From Gamarada debralockiae (lineage: Eukaryota > Ascomycota > Leotiomycetes > Helotiales > Hyphodiscaceae), in assembly GCA_002803225.1 (NCBI GenBank), contig NXFV01001545.1, positions 1-64,000 on the forward strand: a DNA stretch of 64,000 bases, in the 5' to 3' direction. The notes beneath the pieces were generated by a model that saw only the letters and a program-made list of their open reading frames with translations, did no database searches and was not told where the DNA came from. The position numbers and the translations under genes are program-made. Of the stretch, positions 45,644 through 60,453 are shown piece after piece. The first letter of the stretch is position 1. The number at the start of each line of letters is the position of its first letter.

Positions 45644-48385
45644 ATGAAGTTCTCCCACAGTATCCAGTTCAATGCTGTCCCGGACTGGAGCAGTTATTAC
45701 ATCGCCTACAGCAATTTGAAGAAACTGTATGTTACCGATCTCCCCGCCTTCCCTGTCTCAGTGTCATCGTGTTCATGCTGACCCCCAGCCAAGAATCTAT
45801 CAACTCGAGAAGAACATCCACCGCGCGCCACCAGCACAAGATGCCGAAAACTCTCCATTAATACAATCCTTCAAAGACCCCGACCCTGAATTTTCGAAAG
45901 CCTTAGATGTCGAATTGGAGAAGATATCATCGTTCTACCAACTGAAGGAATTGGAAATATATGGCGAGGTGTCAGAGTTTCTAAAAGACGTGGAGTCTTA
46001 CGAGGCAGAAAGCCATGACCCAACTGATTGGGCAGGAGACAATGTTAGACCTACCACAGGCAGCAGAACCAGCGAGAGGCGGGGCAGTATATTCAGAAGT
46101 TTCATGAATAGGCCAAGGAGAACGAGCACAATGAGTCGGTCCATAGAGGACAGCGATGACGAGGAGGACGAATATGCACCTCTGCACAAGTCAAGACCAA
46201 CAACTGGACAACGAAGCAAAAGCACACCATATGATGCGAACGCTGGACACGATGGGTCAGTGGAGGATATGAGAGCTTCTACGGAATTCAGCAAATCGTT
46301 TAGACGAAACAGTCAAACATACGATGATTACGCAGAGCAAGCATTTTCCGCTCTGTATTCTCCTGGAATTACGTTGAAGAAACGGGCTATCAATCTCTAC
46401 GTCCAGCTTTGCGAATTGAAATCGTTCGTCCAATTGAACAAGACAGGATTCTCAAAAATACTCAAAAAGTACGACAAGATCTTGGACCGGAAACTGAAAT
46501 CGAAGTACATCGAGGAACACGTCACGCCAGCCTATGTATTTAGTCCAGAGACACTGAAGCATATTGAGGAGAACATTTCGAGGATTGAGAAGGCATATGC
46601 CGAAGTTGTCACTCAAGGCGATGTGGCCCTCGCGAAAAAAGAGCTGAGATTACACCTGCGTGAGCACGTCGTCTGGGAGAGGAACACAGTATGGCGTGAG
46701 ATGATTGGAATTGAGCGCAAAGCACAAGCTGCAAATATGGGACTGCGAAGGACCTTGCTTGGCACCGACAACGATCCAGCGAAAGCTCGACTACAAGGCG
46801 ACGATGACGATATTGCTGATATGAAGGAGATTTCAACACCTGTCGGAAGATTCCGATGCCCTACATGGCTTTTCAGCTCATCGATGTACACTCTAATATT
46901 GATTGTGGCGGTATTCTTCATTCTGCTCTATGTTCCAATCATGAAGGAAACCGAGCAGCAGAACTGTCTGGCGATGCTTGTCTTTGTCAGTTTATTGTGG
47001 GCTACTGAGGTATGTGAATTTGCAACCCTGTTATGGCTCATTGCTAATTCCGAAGGTCATACCTCTTTTCGTCACATCTTTACTCATCCCATTCCTATGT
47101 GTGATCTTGAGAGTTGTCAAGTCAGACGACGAGCCACACCGTCGATTGGAAGCAAAACCCGCAGCGAAATACATCATCGCAGCCATGTGGACGCCAGTCA
47201 TTATGCTACTTCTTGGTGGCTTTACAATCGCTGCCGCACTGTCTAAATACGACATCGCGAAACGAGTTGCAACATTCGTTCTCAGCAAAGCAGGAACAAG
47301 ACCACGCACCGTACTTGTCACCAACATGTTCGTGGCAGCGTTTGTAAGCATGTGGATCAGCAACGTAGCTGCGCCAGTTCTGTGCTTCTCGATCATTCAG
47401 CCAATGCTACGCAACCTTCCTGCCGATTCCCAAATGTCGAAGGCTCTCATTCTCGGCATTGCCCTCGCCTCGAACATTGGCGGTATGCTCTCTCCCATTG
47501 CATCCCCTCAAAACATTGTCGCTCTCGAGATCATGCAGCCTCCGCCCTCTTGGGGAGTGTGGTTCTTCATCGCCATCCCGGTTGGCATAGTTGCCATTCT
47601 CCTCATTTGGGCCTTGCTATTGTTCTCTTTCAAACCTTCCCGAGGAACGAATATTGTACCTATCCGTCCAGTAAGAGACAGGTTTACTGGAAAGCAATGG
47701 TTCATCACTCTCGTCACACTTGGCACGATTGTTCTGTGGTGTGTGAACGAGGACCCTCGGATGAAGAAGCTGTTCGGCGACATGGGTGTGGTGGCAATCA
47801 TTCCTCTTGTCCTCTTCTTTGGGACTGGAATCCTGACGAAAGAAGATTTCAACAACTTCCTGTGGACCATCATCATTCTTGCTGCTGGTGGCTTATCACT
47901 CGGTAAAGCTGTCACCTCTTCGGGTCTTCTACCCGAAATTGCAAAGGAAATCACGGCCAGAGTCGAAGGTTTCTCGCTATACGGGGTGATGGCTGTCTTT
48001 GCGAGTTTGATCTTGGTTGTCGCGACCTTCATCTCACATACGGTCGCAGCTCTCATCATTTTACCTCTGGTACACAGCGTGGGAGCAAATATGGAGGAGC
48101 CGCATGCAAACCTGCTTGTCATGGGAAGTGCGTTGATGTGCAGTGCAGCTATGGGCTTGCCGACCAGTGGATTCCCAAACATGAGTAAGTCAACTTCCCA
48201 GCCAAATCTTATCGAATAAAAATTGATATCGCGTCACAGCTGCGATTATGATGGAAGACTCCCAGACTGGCCAAAGATATCTCCAAGTGAAGCATTTCAT
48301 CAGCCGCGGCGTTCCCGCCAGCGTCATCACACTGCTCGTCGTCATTTCAGTCGGGTACGGATTGATGCTGGTAGTGGATATGTGA
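45644..48385 (+). CDS. SPX-domain low-affinity phosphate transporter (PHO87/PHO90/PHO91 type)
   Basis: Exons 45644-45726, 45794-47009, 47056-48184 and 48240-48385, 857 residues. The start MKFSHSIQFNAVPDWSSYYI is the canonical SPX beginning. The SPX domain (to about residue 290) contains the Lys-rich helix KTGFSKILKKYDKILDRKLK that binds inositol pyrophosphates. From about residue 400 a DASS/SLC13-like permease follows with about a dozen membrane segments. Signature parts include MWISNVAAPVLCFSIIQPML, SNIGGMLSPIASPQNIVAL, SHTVAALIILPLVHS and MGLPTSGFPNM-TAIMMEDSQTG. Yeast homologues import phosphate at the plasma membrane (Pho87/90) or export it from the vacuole (Pho91); location here is undetermined. 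The SPX loop insert is Ser/Arg/acidic-rich. Upstream sequence stays open in the same frame without an ATG. Confidence 0.95.
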
Positions 48386-48622
48386 TCGCTCTTGGACGGC
48401 GACATCACTTATGTCGAATTTCGGGTGTACAAAGGATGTCAGGGTGGGTGGAGTTTGGAATAGGTTGTCTGGTTAGGGCCTTATAATTGTGCATGAGCAA
48501 TCAGTCTTGAATTCATTTTAATCCCAATCTTCTGTTCGGAAGGAAAGTGTTGTGCGGCCGCGTGATCTTTTTCCTGTTCAAGAAGCCACATCTCCCTGCC
48601 TAACTCCTTGCAAGTGCATACT

Positions 48623-48743
48623 ACCCCTCCCCCTTCCCCCACTCCTTGGTTTAAAGTTAAATTTTATTAGCAGGTTTCATACAAAAAAATTAACCTTTAA
48701 ACCCCGCTCGGGGAGGAGGGGTTTTGGTGGGGGGGAGGGGGAG
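48623..48743. repeat. C-tract/G-tract inverted repeat with G-quadruplex-forming potential
   Basis: A left C-rich tract (48624-48640) followed by ggtttaaagttaa is mirrored by ttaacctttaaacc followed by a G-rich tract (48710-48743). The G tract has at least four runs of four or more G within about 34 bp, meeting the usual quadruplex pattern. The arms are imperfect. It could be a small foldback element. Confidence 0.6.
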
Positions 48744-49181
48744 CGACTGCCAGCGACGCCTTCCGACGCGCGCGTTGTATACAAAATTACGCTGAATTCT
48801 ATGCTTACAAGGGGATGGGGGATGTCCCATAACAATAGGGGGTGGCACGTATCCTCACCCGCCACACCGAAGGGATAGTTCGCTTAAAGTTCTCCACATT
48901 TGCGCCACATTTTCCCTAGCGTGACCGCCACAATTCCTATGGGACTTCCTCTCTTTTTTTCGGCATTTCTTGCCAAGCATTGTAGAACTAGTTAAGCTTG
49001 GCATTGGTAGCGCATAATGTCTTAAACCGGCAACTTCCCCGTGGAGTTTTAATTAAAAGGCAAGACATATTCTTTTACTATTAAGCCCATGTAAAAATAA
49101 AACAATTCTGGCTTTCTTGAGGGCGTAAATGGCTGTCAATATTCCTGAATCATTTTAATCTAAAGAAACGACGGCTCTCCT

Positions 49182-49300
49182 ACGTATCCGCCCAAATTGT
49201 TGTTTAAAAATTGCTGTGGGCAAGGACGGCACGGGCCAAAAACACAGCAAAACTGCCCCTATTCCCGCTGGTGTTTAAACAACAATTTGGTCAAATACGT
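49182..49300. repeat. Short inverted-repeat element (27-bp arms)
   Basis: Left arm 49182-49208 and right arm 49274-49300 are inverted copies matching at 24 of 27 positions, with a perfect core CCAAATTGTTGTTTAAA. The 65-bp spacer is unrelated. No target duplication is clear. It may be a miniature transposon or a foldback. Confidence 0.7.
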
Positions 49301-49742
49301 TGTATAACCTTCGGACCGAACAACCAGCTCCTGGGGTGTTGATCTGCTGCCTCCTATTCTTAGAAAAAAGGTTTGAAAGCACTAGCTACATCTACATTTT
49401 TGGCTCCCAGGTTTTACACGGGAATGGCCGATACTCAAACGGCAGCAATCGCAAGGGTTTCCCCTGGAGTCTGCCTTACCCTGGCCAGGCGGGGCATTAT
49501 TGGTAATGGTTATTGAAATCTCCGCAGCCAGCCGAACCTCTACTAAGGCACTCCCGCTTGCTGCTGCTGTTTTGGGCCGCTTTTGTCTTAATGTCTGCCC
49601 CAGGTTGCAGGCTTCTTTGCTGCCCTGTCGCTTTGCTGTTCGTTCTCCTGGGTCACGTCAGGCTTCGGCTTGGCTTAGAATTATTCCCACAAAAGTGGTA
49701 AATAAGATTAGGTGGAAGTTTTTGAGAAACCTTCCACACTGA

Positions 49743-52663
<2,921 letters not shown>

Positions 52664-52956
52664 GGGGAAGTTGCATGGGGCCTATAAAGCGAATAAAAGA
52701 GCCGGTTGGGCTGGCTAGCCACTACTATCTTCTCTAGCTCGCAGGGCCACTCTCAGGGGGTAGTGCCTTAGGCTGCTACGCTATGTTCTAGTGCCCCTTT
52801 TTAATGTACAATAGCTCTTCTTTTCTTAGTCAATCGAACTGCCATTCGACAGTTATGAGTCTCGGTTTTGCGCACAGTTAAGGACTTGACAATATCGATT
52901 CCCCTACGTACTATACGTAGAGCAGGACACAGGACAGGACGCAGGATACTACAGAT

Positions 52957-53178
52957 ATGCCGGAGGTTATTTTAAAGACACAGGATGATTGGGACGAGTG
53001 GATCGAGTTCATTCAAGCTCTTGCGGAGGCCGTGGATATATGGGAATACCTAGACCCAGAGCATCAGCGCACACTTCGACCGCCTGATCGGCCGACCCCA
53101 GAATCAGTCGCAGGGACCCCAGCTGTTTATTCAGTCTCCACCGAATATAGTCGCTCTGTCCGATTTCGCTATGAATAG
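52957..53178 (+). pseudogene. Ty1/Copia-type gag N-terminal fragment
   Basis: A 73-codon ORF reads VILKTQDDWDEWIEFIQALA followed by VDIWEYLDPEHQ and RPPDRPTPESV. The 'L-x-x-DW-x-W ... IW-x-Y-x-DP' pattern and Pro-rich follow-up are the start of fungal Copia Gag proteins. The rest of gag, pol and both LTRs are missing, so this is a truncated relict of a retrotransposon. Confidence 0.7.
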
Positions 53179-53414
53179 CCATAACCTTATACTTAACGCT
53201 GCTAAATGCGTCCCTCTGATTAATGTAACTGTATTTCCCAGAGCCAGGCAACTAGACAAGATTCTCTGCTTCTTCCTGTGTTAAATCAGACGATATTGTG
53301 AGGCAAAATCATGAATTTATTAATATCTAAGGAGGGAGGGTTCGCCAGAGCCCGACAGATATGTAAAGAAATCGTCACTATAGCAACTAACTAGCAGAGA
53401 TCTCATCTGACATC

Positions 53415-53770
53415 CTAGAAGCTGAATCTGAACGTCCATTCATATGGGACCTTCTTATGTATCTTCTCGTGCCCTTCGTACACTTTCACGTGATTCTGGA
53501 TCAGCACCTCTTTGTCGGTGGTTCGGTCTATGAAGTATTGGGGTTCTTTGTTATGGTTGTAGGATGTCCTTGTTGATCTATGATTTGCGCGTGGACCCGG
53601 CTATGGAAGGAGACGTAGACCCAGCTGACCTTTCCTCGTGCGAGCTCGAGAAGACAACTTTCCCGCAAATGGTGTCTTCGTAGGTGTAAAAGCCGTGAGG
53701 CGGATCGAGTATAAGTTGGAAACCGTGAAATATGGCGGTGATTGAGTTGTGCTCGGCCTGGTAGGATTGG
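53415..53770 (-). pseudogene. Arrestin-like N-terminal domain fragment with two frameshifts
   Basis: Three minus-strand frames concatenate into an arrestin N-domain. First LILDPPHGFYTYEDTICGKVV, then (other frame, about 53640) LELARGKVSWVYVSFHSRVH and AQIIDQQGHPTTITKN, then (third frame, about 53545) YFIDRTTDKEVLIQNHVKVY and EGHEKIHKKVPYEWTFRFSF before a stop. Fungal alpha-arrestins share the opening 'LDPP-x-x-x-Y-T-x-x-D-x-I-x-G-x-V' and the 'YEG-x-x-x-x-x-x-x-x-Y-W-x-F-x-F' strand. The C-terminal arrestin domain is absent. Arrestins of this type guide ubiquitination of transporters. No ATG or promoter was identified for the fragment. Confidence 0.62.
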
Positions 53771-54987
53771 GGACCTACAGGCTCATGCTGGGATTCTGAA
53801 AGTTCAAATGTGACGAATACTTTGGGCAAGATTGAGAAATTCCAAAGCCGTATCAAATTGCAGTAAATGGAAGACTGTTCTATTTCCGTTTCTTTTCGAA
53901 ACGTGAGGTCCTTATGGTTATGCAGGATACTGCAAAAAGAAATCTCCTTCTGCTGCTCGCCCAACGGGTCAAGCGTTCCGCGGCCGGTACAACATGTGTA
54001 TTCGATGCAGGGGAGGGAGAGGTAAGTACGCTGAGGAATTGTGAGGGTATTGATGGTGGGAAGAGCATTTGTTGCTATAGCGTGAGTGGGTCAGTATTGG
54101 TTGTGGTCTCGAGAATGGCAGCTGATGATGTGTGATTGCAGGAACCAGTGGAAAGGGCAGATTTGAAGGGTTAGCAGGACTTTTAGCGCCGATTGGGTTT
54201 GAGGATCTATATGAGAGTATGAGAGGGCCGTTGTCGTGAGTGGTGGGGGTTCTTGATGCTGAGGAGACCAAATTTCATATCTGGCGAAATATGTTGAGTT
54301 GACACCTACATGCTCTCTGGTACGATCGAAGTGAGCATCTTGGTCGACTGCTGTATTGGGGCTCATCGATTGTGAGAAGTCCCGGAGCTGGCAAGTACGT
54401 TGAGCGACTGAAAGCCAATTATTAATTATCCAAAGAATGACAAGAAGCTCGCATGTTCTTATCTTCATTTCAATGCCAAGTCTCGATAATCGAACTGTCG
54501 AAGGGTCAACAGATCATATATGCGCTATCATCTGTCGCGACCAGCGGAAGTGCTAATAAAACTACCCCACCACCCGGCCTGGAATCGCGGAGCATCAAGC
54601 TACGGTGACTCTCCGAGCGCAGCTTCTCATCTCATTCTATACATTAGCTGTTGCAAAAATCTTACGGGCGGAAGCCACTTCACCAGTCCAGTTCGGAGCT
54701 ATAATCTGGAGGCGAGTGAGGTTTGAACTCTGACAGCCGAAAAGGATTCAATAGGGGAAGTGGGATGCTTCTCGGAAAAGATTGTCCCGATTCGGCCCCA
54801 GGTCTCAGAAACCGAATCATCAAGAGGCAAAGGGCGAATGCGCGAGGGCGAGGAGCGACCCGCGGAACGTGCTTGAAATTCTCTTGAGGATAACCTGGTG
54901 AGATAGCAGTTAACTTCGTTCTATTAACAATTATTACTCCTCTCCATTATCTGACAAGTTGCAGTTCACCACAGAGTTGGCATAGGT

Positions 54988-56442
54988 CTATAATTTATCA
55001 AAGAAAATCGAAAGTGGAAACGCATTAGCCATCGCATGATACCCAAGCTCATTTGGATGAAGATAGTCTCCCGAGTTGTAGAGAGGATTGAGCTGCGTCC
55101 CATTCTTAGGATCCCTCACAACGGCATCGAAGTCAATAACCTCATCAAAAACCCCACTAGTCCGAATCCATTTGTTGACGCGCTGTCGGGTCTGCTCCCT
55201 GAGCGCATTCGAGTACGCCTGAATCGTGTCGTTTGGGGCACAAAACGGCGTGATTGTCGCTGCAAACATGGGAATTCCAAAAGTGTGGACCCGAGCCACG
55301 ATTTGCTCGTATGCTTGGATGATTCGATCTCCAGTAAAGGTTTGGTTTGCTGGTGTTGGATCTGCAACCCCAATGTCGTTTACGCCTTCGAAAATCATTG
55401 CATATTTGACTCCGGATTGCGCGAGCACATCACGATCGATACGACCGAGGGCGTTGGGGCCGAGACCGTCGTACAATATGCGGTTTCCTCCGGCAGCCTG
55501 ATTCAGAACCGCGATATTTGAGGTTGGCCCGTAGTTTTGCATTCTTGTAAGGACGAGATCCGGCCAACTAGAAATCGTAAGTTGTGCTTGCAAAGAGGGT
55601 AATCGAAGTACGCACCGGTCATTTCCGTTTGTGTCACTTTCTCGGCCGTCAGTAATGCTGTCTCCAACAATGGCGAACGAAGAATACTGCTGAGGAACTA
55701 GAGCCTCCACCGCACTGAGGAAGAACCTGAGACACGAGTTAGCGACGTGACGTGATTATACTGAAAGAACCACCCACCAGTGCGCAGCACTCTGCGTCGA
55801 AGGATCAGTCATATTTGCCGCAAGAACATAATTTCCGAATGAGAACCACGAAGTCGTACGACTTCCGGGATGGGAGGTGATGTAGTTGCTTTGTTGTCCA
55901 TTCGCCAGATACATTGTGACTACGAGCATCGACTGCGGCTTGATCGCAAAGTTGATTGGATCTGAAACAGCAAGTGCTCCATTGGGTATTGTGAACGATG
56001 TATTACCGCTAAAAGTGACGGTTTTGAGAGTCTGGGGTTGAATGGCACTTGCGCCAGCTGCTCCTTGGTATGGAAGGGCAACCGTGACTGCGGTGATAGG
56101 GAGGTCGTTTAGCCCGAATGCATTGGAAATTCGGATTCGGATCGTGCTTGCCCCAATGGACATGTGAAGAGTTTGGCGAATGGTTGAATTGAAGAATACT
56201 TCTTCGGTCTCGTTCTGCGACAGGTCGACATGATCAGCGAAGGCATATCACAAGAGGGTGACTAGAGGACTTACAAAAGGTGGAGGAGGTAAATTTGTAA
56301 ATTCTGTGAGCTGCGGCATGGAAACCCATGTATCTACCCAGTGGAGGTTTGGATCCCATCCAAGGGTCGCTGTGCGAGGGCGAAGCTCAGCGCTGGCGAG
56401 CTGGAGGACTAACACCAGGAATGACAACACCTGCGACATCAT
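54988..56442 (-). CDS. Secreted SGNH/GDSL-family esterase
   Basis: Exons 56442-56275, 56214-55778, 55726-55616 and 55567-54988, 431 residues. The signal peptide MMSQVLSFLVLVLQLASAEL is followed by a ~190-residue N-terminal beta-rich part (HWVDTWVSMPQLTEFTNLPP ... GSRTTSWFSFGNYVLAAN). The SGNH hydrolase domain follows: block I FAIVGDSITDG (Ser nucleophile), block II AAGGNRIL, block III FEGVNDIGVAD (Asn) and block V DYLHPNELGYHAMA (Asp/His). Family members deacetylate polysaccharides or cleave short esters. The secreted two-part layout matches fungal proteins acting on plant cell-wall glycans, but the substrate here is not determined. Many N-glycosylation sites are present. Confidence 0.92.
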
Positions 56443-58442
56443 CTTGCTGGGATCTGAGAGACTGCCTGAAGTTCAAGCTTGAGTGGTGTCTTCCGCCAAG
56501 ATTCAATTGGAATTTTCACGATCTTATAGTAGTTCCAAAGCTTGAATTAGCTTTGCGGGCGAGTACGATGACATCGCAGATTAGTTATCTGCTCTGATAT
56601 TTTCAGGCTAATTCCAAGCTCATGTCGTGTATGCATAGAGACACTATGCCCTGAAAATTACCACCACGAACAATGGCTCTCGAAGTGAAATTTAAATTGA
56701 ATGGAAAAGAGGTTTCTCCGGCTGTTCGTTGAACCTGACTTGATTGGGCGGAAACTCCCCGCACCGATGGTCAACCCCTCATTACTCTTTTATCCTGGCT
56801 TTGGCCTATTTTACACCAGCTAACCAATTATTGTTCCTTGCAGAATATATAAATATGCTATTGTGAAGCGGTCGGATGGGTGGCTGAACCAGTACGGCGG
56901 CAGTCAATTAGCCTAAATCATACTCCACACGGCAGTATTATGAGGGGTACGTCAGGCTAGTCGATGAATCTTGTTTGTTTGAGATCCGAAGAGAACAGAT
57001 GAGGACTGTAAAGCCAGAGAATATACCCAATAACAGCCGCAGCGGAAAATTTTGAGGGCGAAGGGACCATGTCGTGAGCGACTTGCCAGAGACCGAATTG
57101 ATATGGAGCAAGTCTGACGATGGATGAGAAGCTTAGCACACTATGCCAAGGATCCGAACATGTCTAGTAATATTAAGGGGATAAAGAACAGATAGGGAGA
57201 GTCCAAACCAGAGTATCTAAGTCGACGATTCACCTGCCGAGTCAAACGTCGTTGATGAGTGATCCTAGATCTAGCCTCTACCGTCAGCCATTCGAAAGGG
57301 GCCCGTCCAGTACGTAGACTGATTCCGCAGGATTGTCACCAGCCCTGCAATTCTTCGCAGTAGACTTTGTTGTTTAAGATGAACCTCATACAGCCGCGGC
57401 GCGTGCCTCGTCCTCACTGAGGCACATCGTCGAAGCAACGAGTTTCCACTCAGTATGGCTGTTAGCTACCAGTTGCAAATCGTAGCCGCGGGATGTGCCG
57501 TCCTCCTACTTCCTCCTTGTTCATTGCATGTATATTTCAGTGTCTGCGGCGTGGAGTGCTGAGCACCCGTGGTGCAATTCGCGGAATCGTAGACAGTAGA
57601 TTTGAGAGGGCACCAGCCATCCTCGCCACCAACGTGAATCGCAGTCGGCAGCAGTTGTGCGATCGATATTCGATGTCGGAGAAATGCCTTCTTCGAGAGA
57701 AGCTTAATCCAAATACAATGGTCTGAAAAGACTCCTCTACCACATCCTCCTTCTCTCCTATCAACACTGCCGTTGTTTTACAACTCTGCGACGAGGCTTC
57801 AGTCCTTGGCTGCAATTATCTCCCATCCAATTTGACCTATTTTGCATCATTTCTGCGAGCCTGCAGACTCTGCTACCAACCACGAGTCTTCTCGTCGAGT
57901 CGCGTTTCCACTGTGCTGATCCAACGCGGTCTCATCTGTGGACATTCGGGTGCTGATCGTGGGTCGACGACAAGAAACAGACTGATTGTAGAATGGTAGA
58001 AACCTGCGTTGGCCCCCGTCTTAGCCACAAGCTTGTGACTTTCGGCCCCACCACTCCAAAATAATTAAGCTTATTTCCTGACATCTCCCATCAATCTCCA
58101 GGACGATCATTTATTCTCCGGGTTATTCTCTATTAACTTCCTCTCTAAACTTTTACTTATTTTATTCTTGTGCTGTCGTACTCTAAACCTTTATGCTCGT
58201 TGTACATTACAAAATACCTTCAAAACACCATGTACGCAAGCGCTTAACAGGGGACAGCCCGCCAATCTTTCCCCGTCATGGCTAGTCCTCCATCACACCT
58301 TCCTGCTCCCCAATGACGATACCATCCTTCATCGTCGGCCTGTCCGTCTTGACATACATCTCATTCAAAAGACCGCGATTTACTTCGATACAGCTTTATC
58401 GATGAGTAGCGAAATCCGTTCATTGTTCATCCGCAGCATAAA
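56443..58442. other. Intergenic, no supported gene
   Basis: 2 kb between the divergent starts of the esterase and the first MFS transporter. Short ORFs have no coding character. No repeats with defined ends were found. The CT-rich stretch at 58080-58160 may belong to the MFS promoter. Confidence 0.5.
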
Positions 58443-60337
58443 ATGGCGAAGTCAGACTCAGCTCCTCTGTCCATGATGACAAGTGATGATTCTACGTCAC
58501 GAACTGAGAATATAAACACGGTTGCCAAAACGACTGTCACGAGTGATGACAACGAATCCAAGGAGGAAGAGACGACGCTGCCTGCTCTTGACGAGGCTGC
58601 TGCAATTCCTAAAGGAACAATTGATCCTGTCTACGAGGCGAAAGCCCGAGTCTTGAACCATGCTGTTTGTACCCCCAAGTTCCCACATGTGACAGTGCAC
58701 TGAGGCCTAAATAGATCCAAGAGATTGGTATGGGATGGTATCAATGGCAGCTCTTCATCGTCGTCGGCTTCGGGTGGGCAAATGACAATCTTTGGCCTAT
58801 CGTCACGTCCCTCATCTGTAAGTTATCCGCTGTATCATTATCTTTCTCGCTGACACTACCAGTCACTCCAATCACCAACGAGTTCTCACCATCACGCCCT
58901 CCCCTTCTCTCGTTGGCTCAAAACATCGGCCTCCTAGCTGGTGCTATGTTCTGGGGATTCGGCTGCGACATCTTCGGTCGAAAATGGGGCTTCAACTTGA
59001 CACTAGGTATTACCGCTGTCTTTGGTCTCATCGCAGCCGGATCCCCAAACTTCGCAGCGATCGGTTGTTTTGCCGCCTTGTGGAGTTTTGGGGTTGGTGG
59101 CAATCTCCCAGTTGACTCAGCAGTGTTTCTCGAATTTCTCCCAGGCTCGCATCAATACCTCCTCACGGTTTTGTCCGTGGACTGGGCCATTGCTCAAGTA
59201 GTAGCCACCTTGATCGCTTGGCCAATTCTGGGAAATCTCACCTGCCAAGAGGACACCGTCTGTCACCGGGCCGATAACATGGGATGGAGATATTTCGTTA
59301 TTGCTATGGGTGGAATCTCCATGGTTGAGTTCTTTATTCGCTTTGCGCTTTTCACGATTTACGAGTCTCCGAAATATCTAATGGGGAAAGGACGTGATGA
59401 GGATGCAGTCAGGATTGTACATGAAGTTGCTAGGAGAAATGGGAAGTCATCTGATCGTGAGTCACCCTTGCGTCGAGGACTTCAGAGGCCTCTGACTTGA
59501 AGCAGTAACCATCGAGAACCTCCAAGCTTGCGATCCTCTCGGAACTGGCACACAAACGGATGCAGCAGCAGCACTGAAGCGCAAACTCGAGAAGCTGAAT
59601 CTGACACACGTTCGCGCACTCTTCGCAAGCAAGAAGCTAGCTTTCAGCACGTCAATGATCATGACTGTATGGGGATTGATCGGTATGTCTGATCCAAACC
59701 CAGTCCCTTTCCCTCCCTCCTACTAACCACATCCCTCTCCAGGTCTCGGATTCCCCCTCTACAACGCCTTCCTCCCCTATATCCAAGCCACTCGCGGCGC
59801 CAAGTTCCATGATGGCAGCACCTACATAACGTACCGCAACTCACTTATAATTGCCGTACTCGGTGTCCCTGGGGCCTTACTTGGCGGCTTTTTAGTCGAA
59901 ATCCCTCGCTTCGGCCGCAAAGGCGCTTTGGCAGTGTCCACGATCTTGACTGGGGTGTTCTTATATGCCACGACGACGGCGAAAACAAGCAATGCTCTTC
60001 TGGGTTGGAACTGCGCCTATAATTTCTTCGCAAATATTATGTACGCAGTCCTCTATGCGTACACGCCCGAGATCTTTCCCACTAAAGATAGAGGGACGGG
60101 GAATGCGTTGACGGCCAGCACTAACAGGATTTTTGGGATTATGGCAGTAAGTTCTCATCCATTTATCTACTCGCTTCAACAGCTACAGAGTATTGACGAA
60201 TACGATAGCCCATTATCGCGATGTTTGCAAATCTGCAGACTGCAGCACCAGTGTACACTAGCGGTGCCTTGTTCATCGCTGCCGGGCTGTTGGTCGTTTT
60301 CCTTCCTTTCGAGCCACAAGGGAAAGCAAGTTTATAG
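58443..60337 (+). CDS. MFS transporter, sugar-transporter/SV2-like group
   Basis: Exons 58443-58664, 58715-58817, 58863-59456, 59506-59682, 59743-60146 and 60209-60337, 542 residues. A ~75-residue soluble Thr/Ser/acidic N-terminus (MAKSDSAPLSMMTSDDSTS) precedes about 12 membrane segments. MFS landmarks are GMGWYQWQLFIVVGFGWAND, the loop 2-3 motif GFGCDIFGRKWGFNLTL, the PESPKYL-like YESPKYLMGKGRDEDAV, and late YTPEIFPTKDRGTGNALTAS. The PESPK and PE-x-FPT-x-x-RG-x-G motifs are characteristic of sugar-porter/SV2-related carriers, including fungal organic-ion and carboxylate carriers. The substrate is unknown. Its 3' end faces that of the next transporter with a 116-bp gap. Confidence 0.92.
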
Positions 60338-60453
60338 TTCTCTCCTCACATCATACAAATAGCGACAATGATCGCAATATTTCTAAATATACATTCTATA
60401 TCTATCAAAATATTGCATCCTAAAAATTCACGCCTTCCAATGATGTTCCAGAC

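Larger units (their letters stand above)
52664..54987. other. Relict region between katG2 and the esterase gene
   Basis: 2.3 kb holding a Copia gag fragment (52957-53178) and an arrestin-like pseudogene fragment (53415-53770). A 125-codon minus-strand ORF at 54468-54091 has a hydrophobic start but no recognisable family, and I do not call it a gene. Confidence 0.5.

Noticed and set aside
45981..48182. Antisense ORFs of 100-220 codons across the phosphate transporter
   Set aside because: Shadows of the SPX and permease exons, with no motifs of their own.
54091..54468. 125-codon minus-strand ORF with a hydrophobic start
   Set aside because: No family resemblance, low-complexity later half and surrounding relict DNA; not enough to call a gene.
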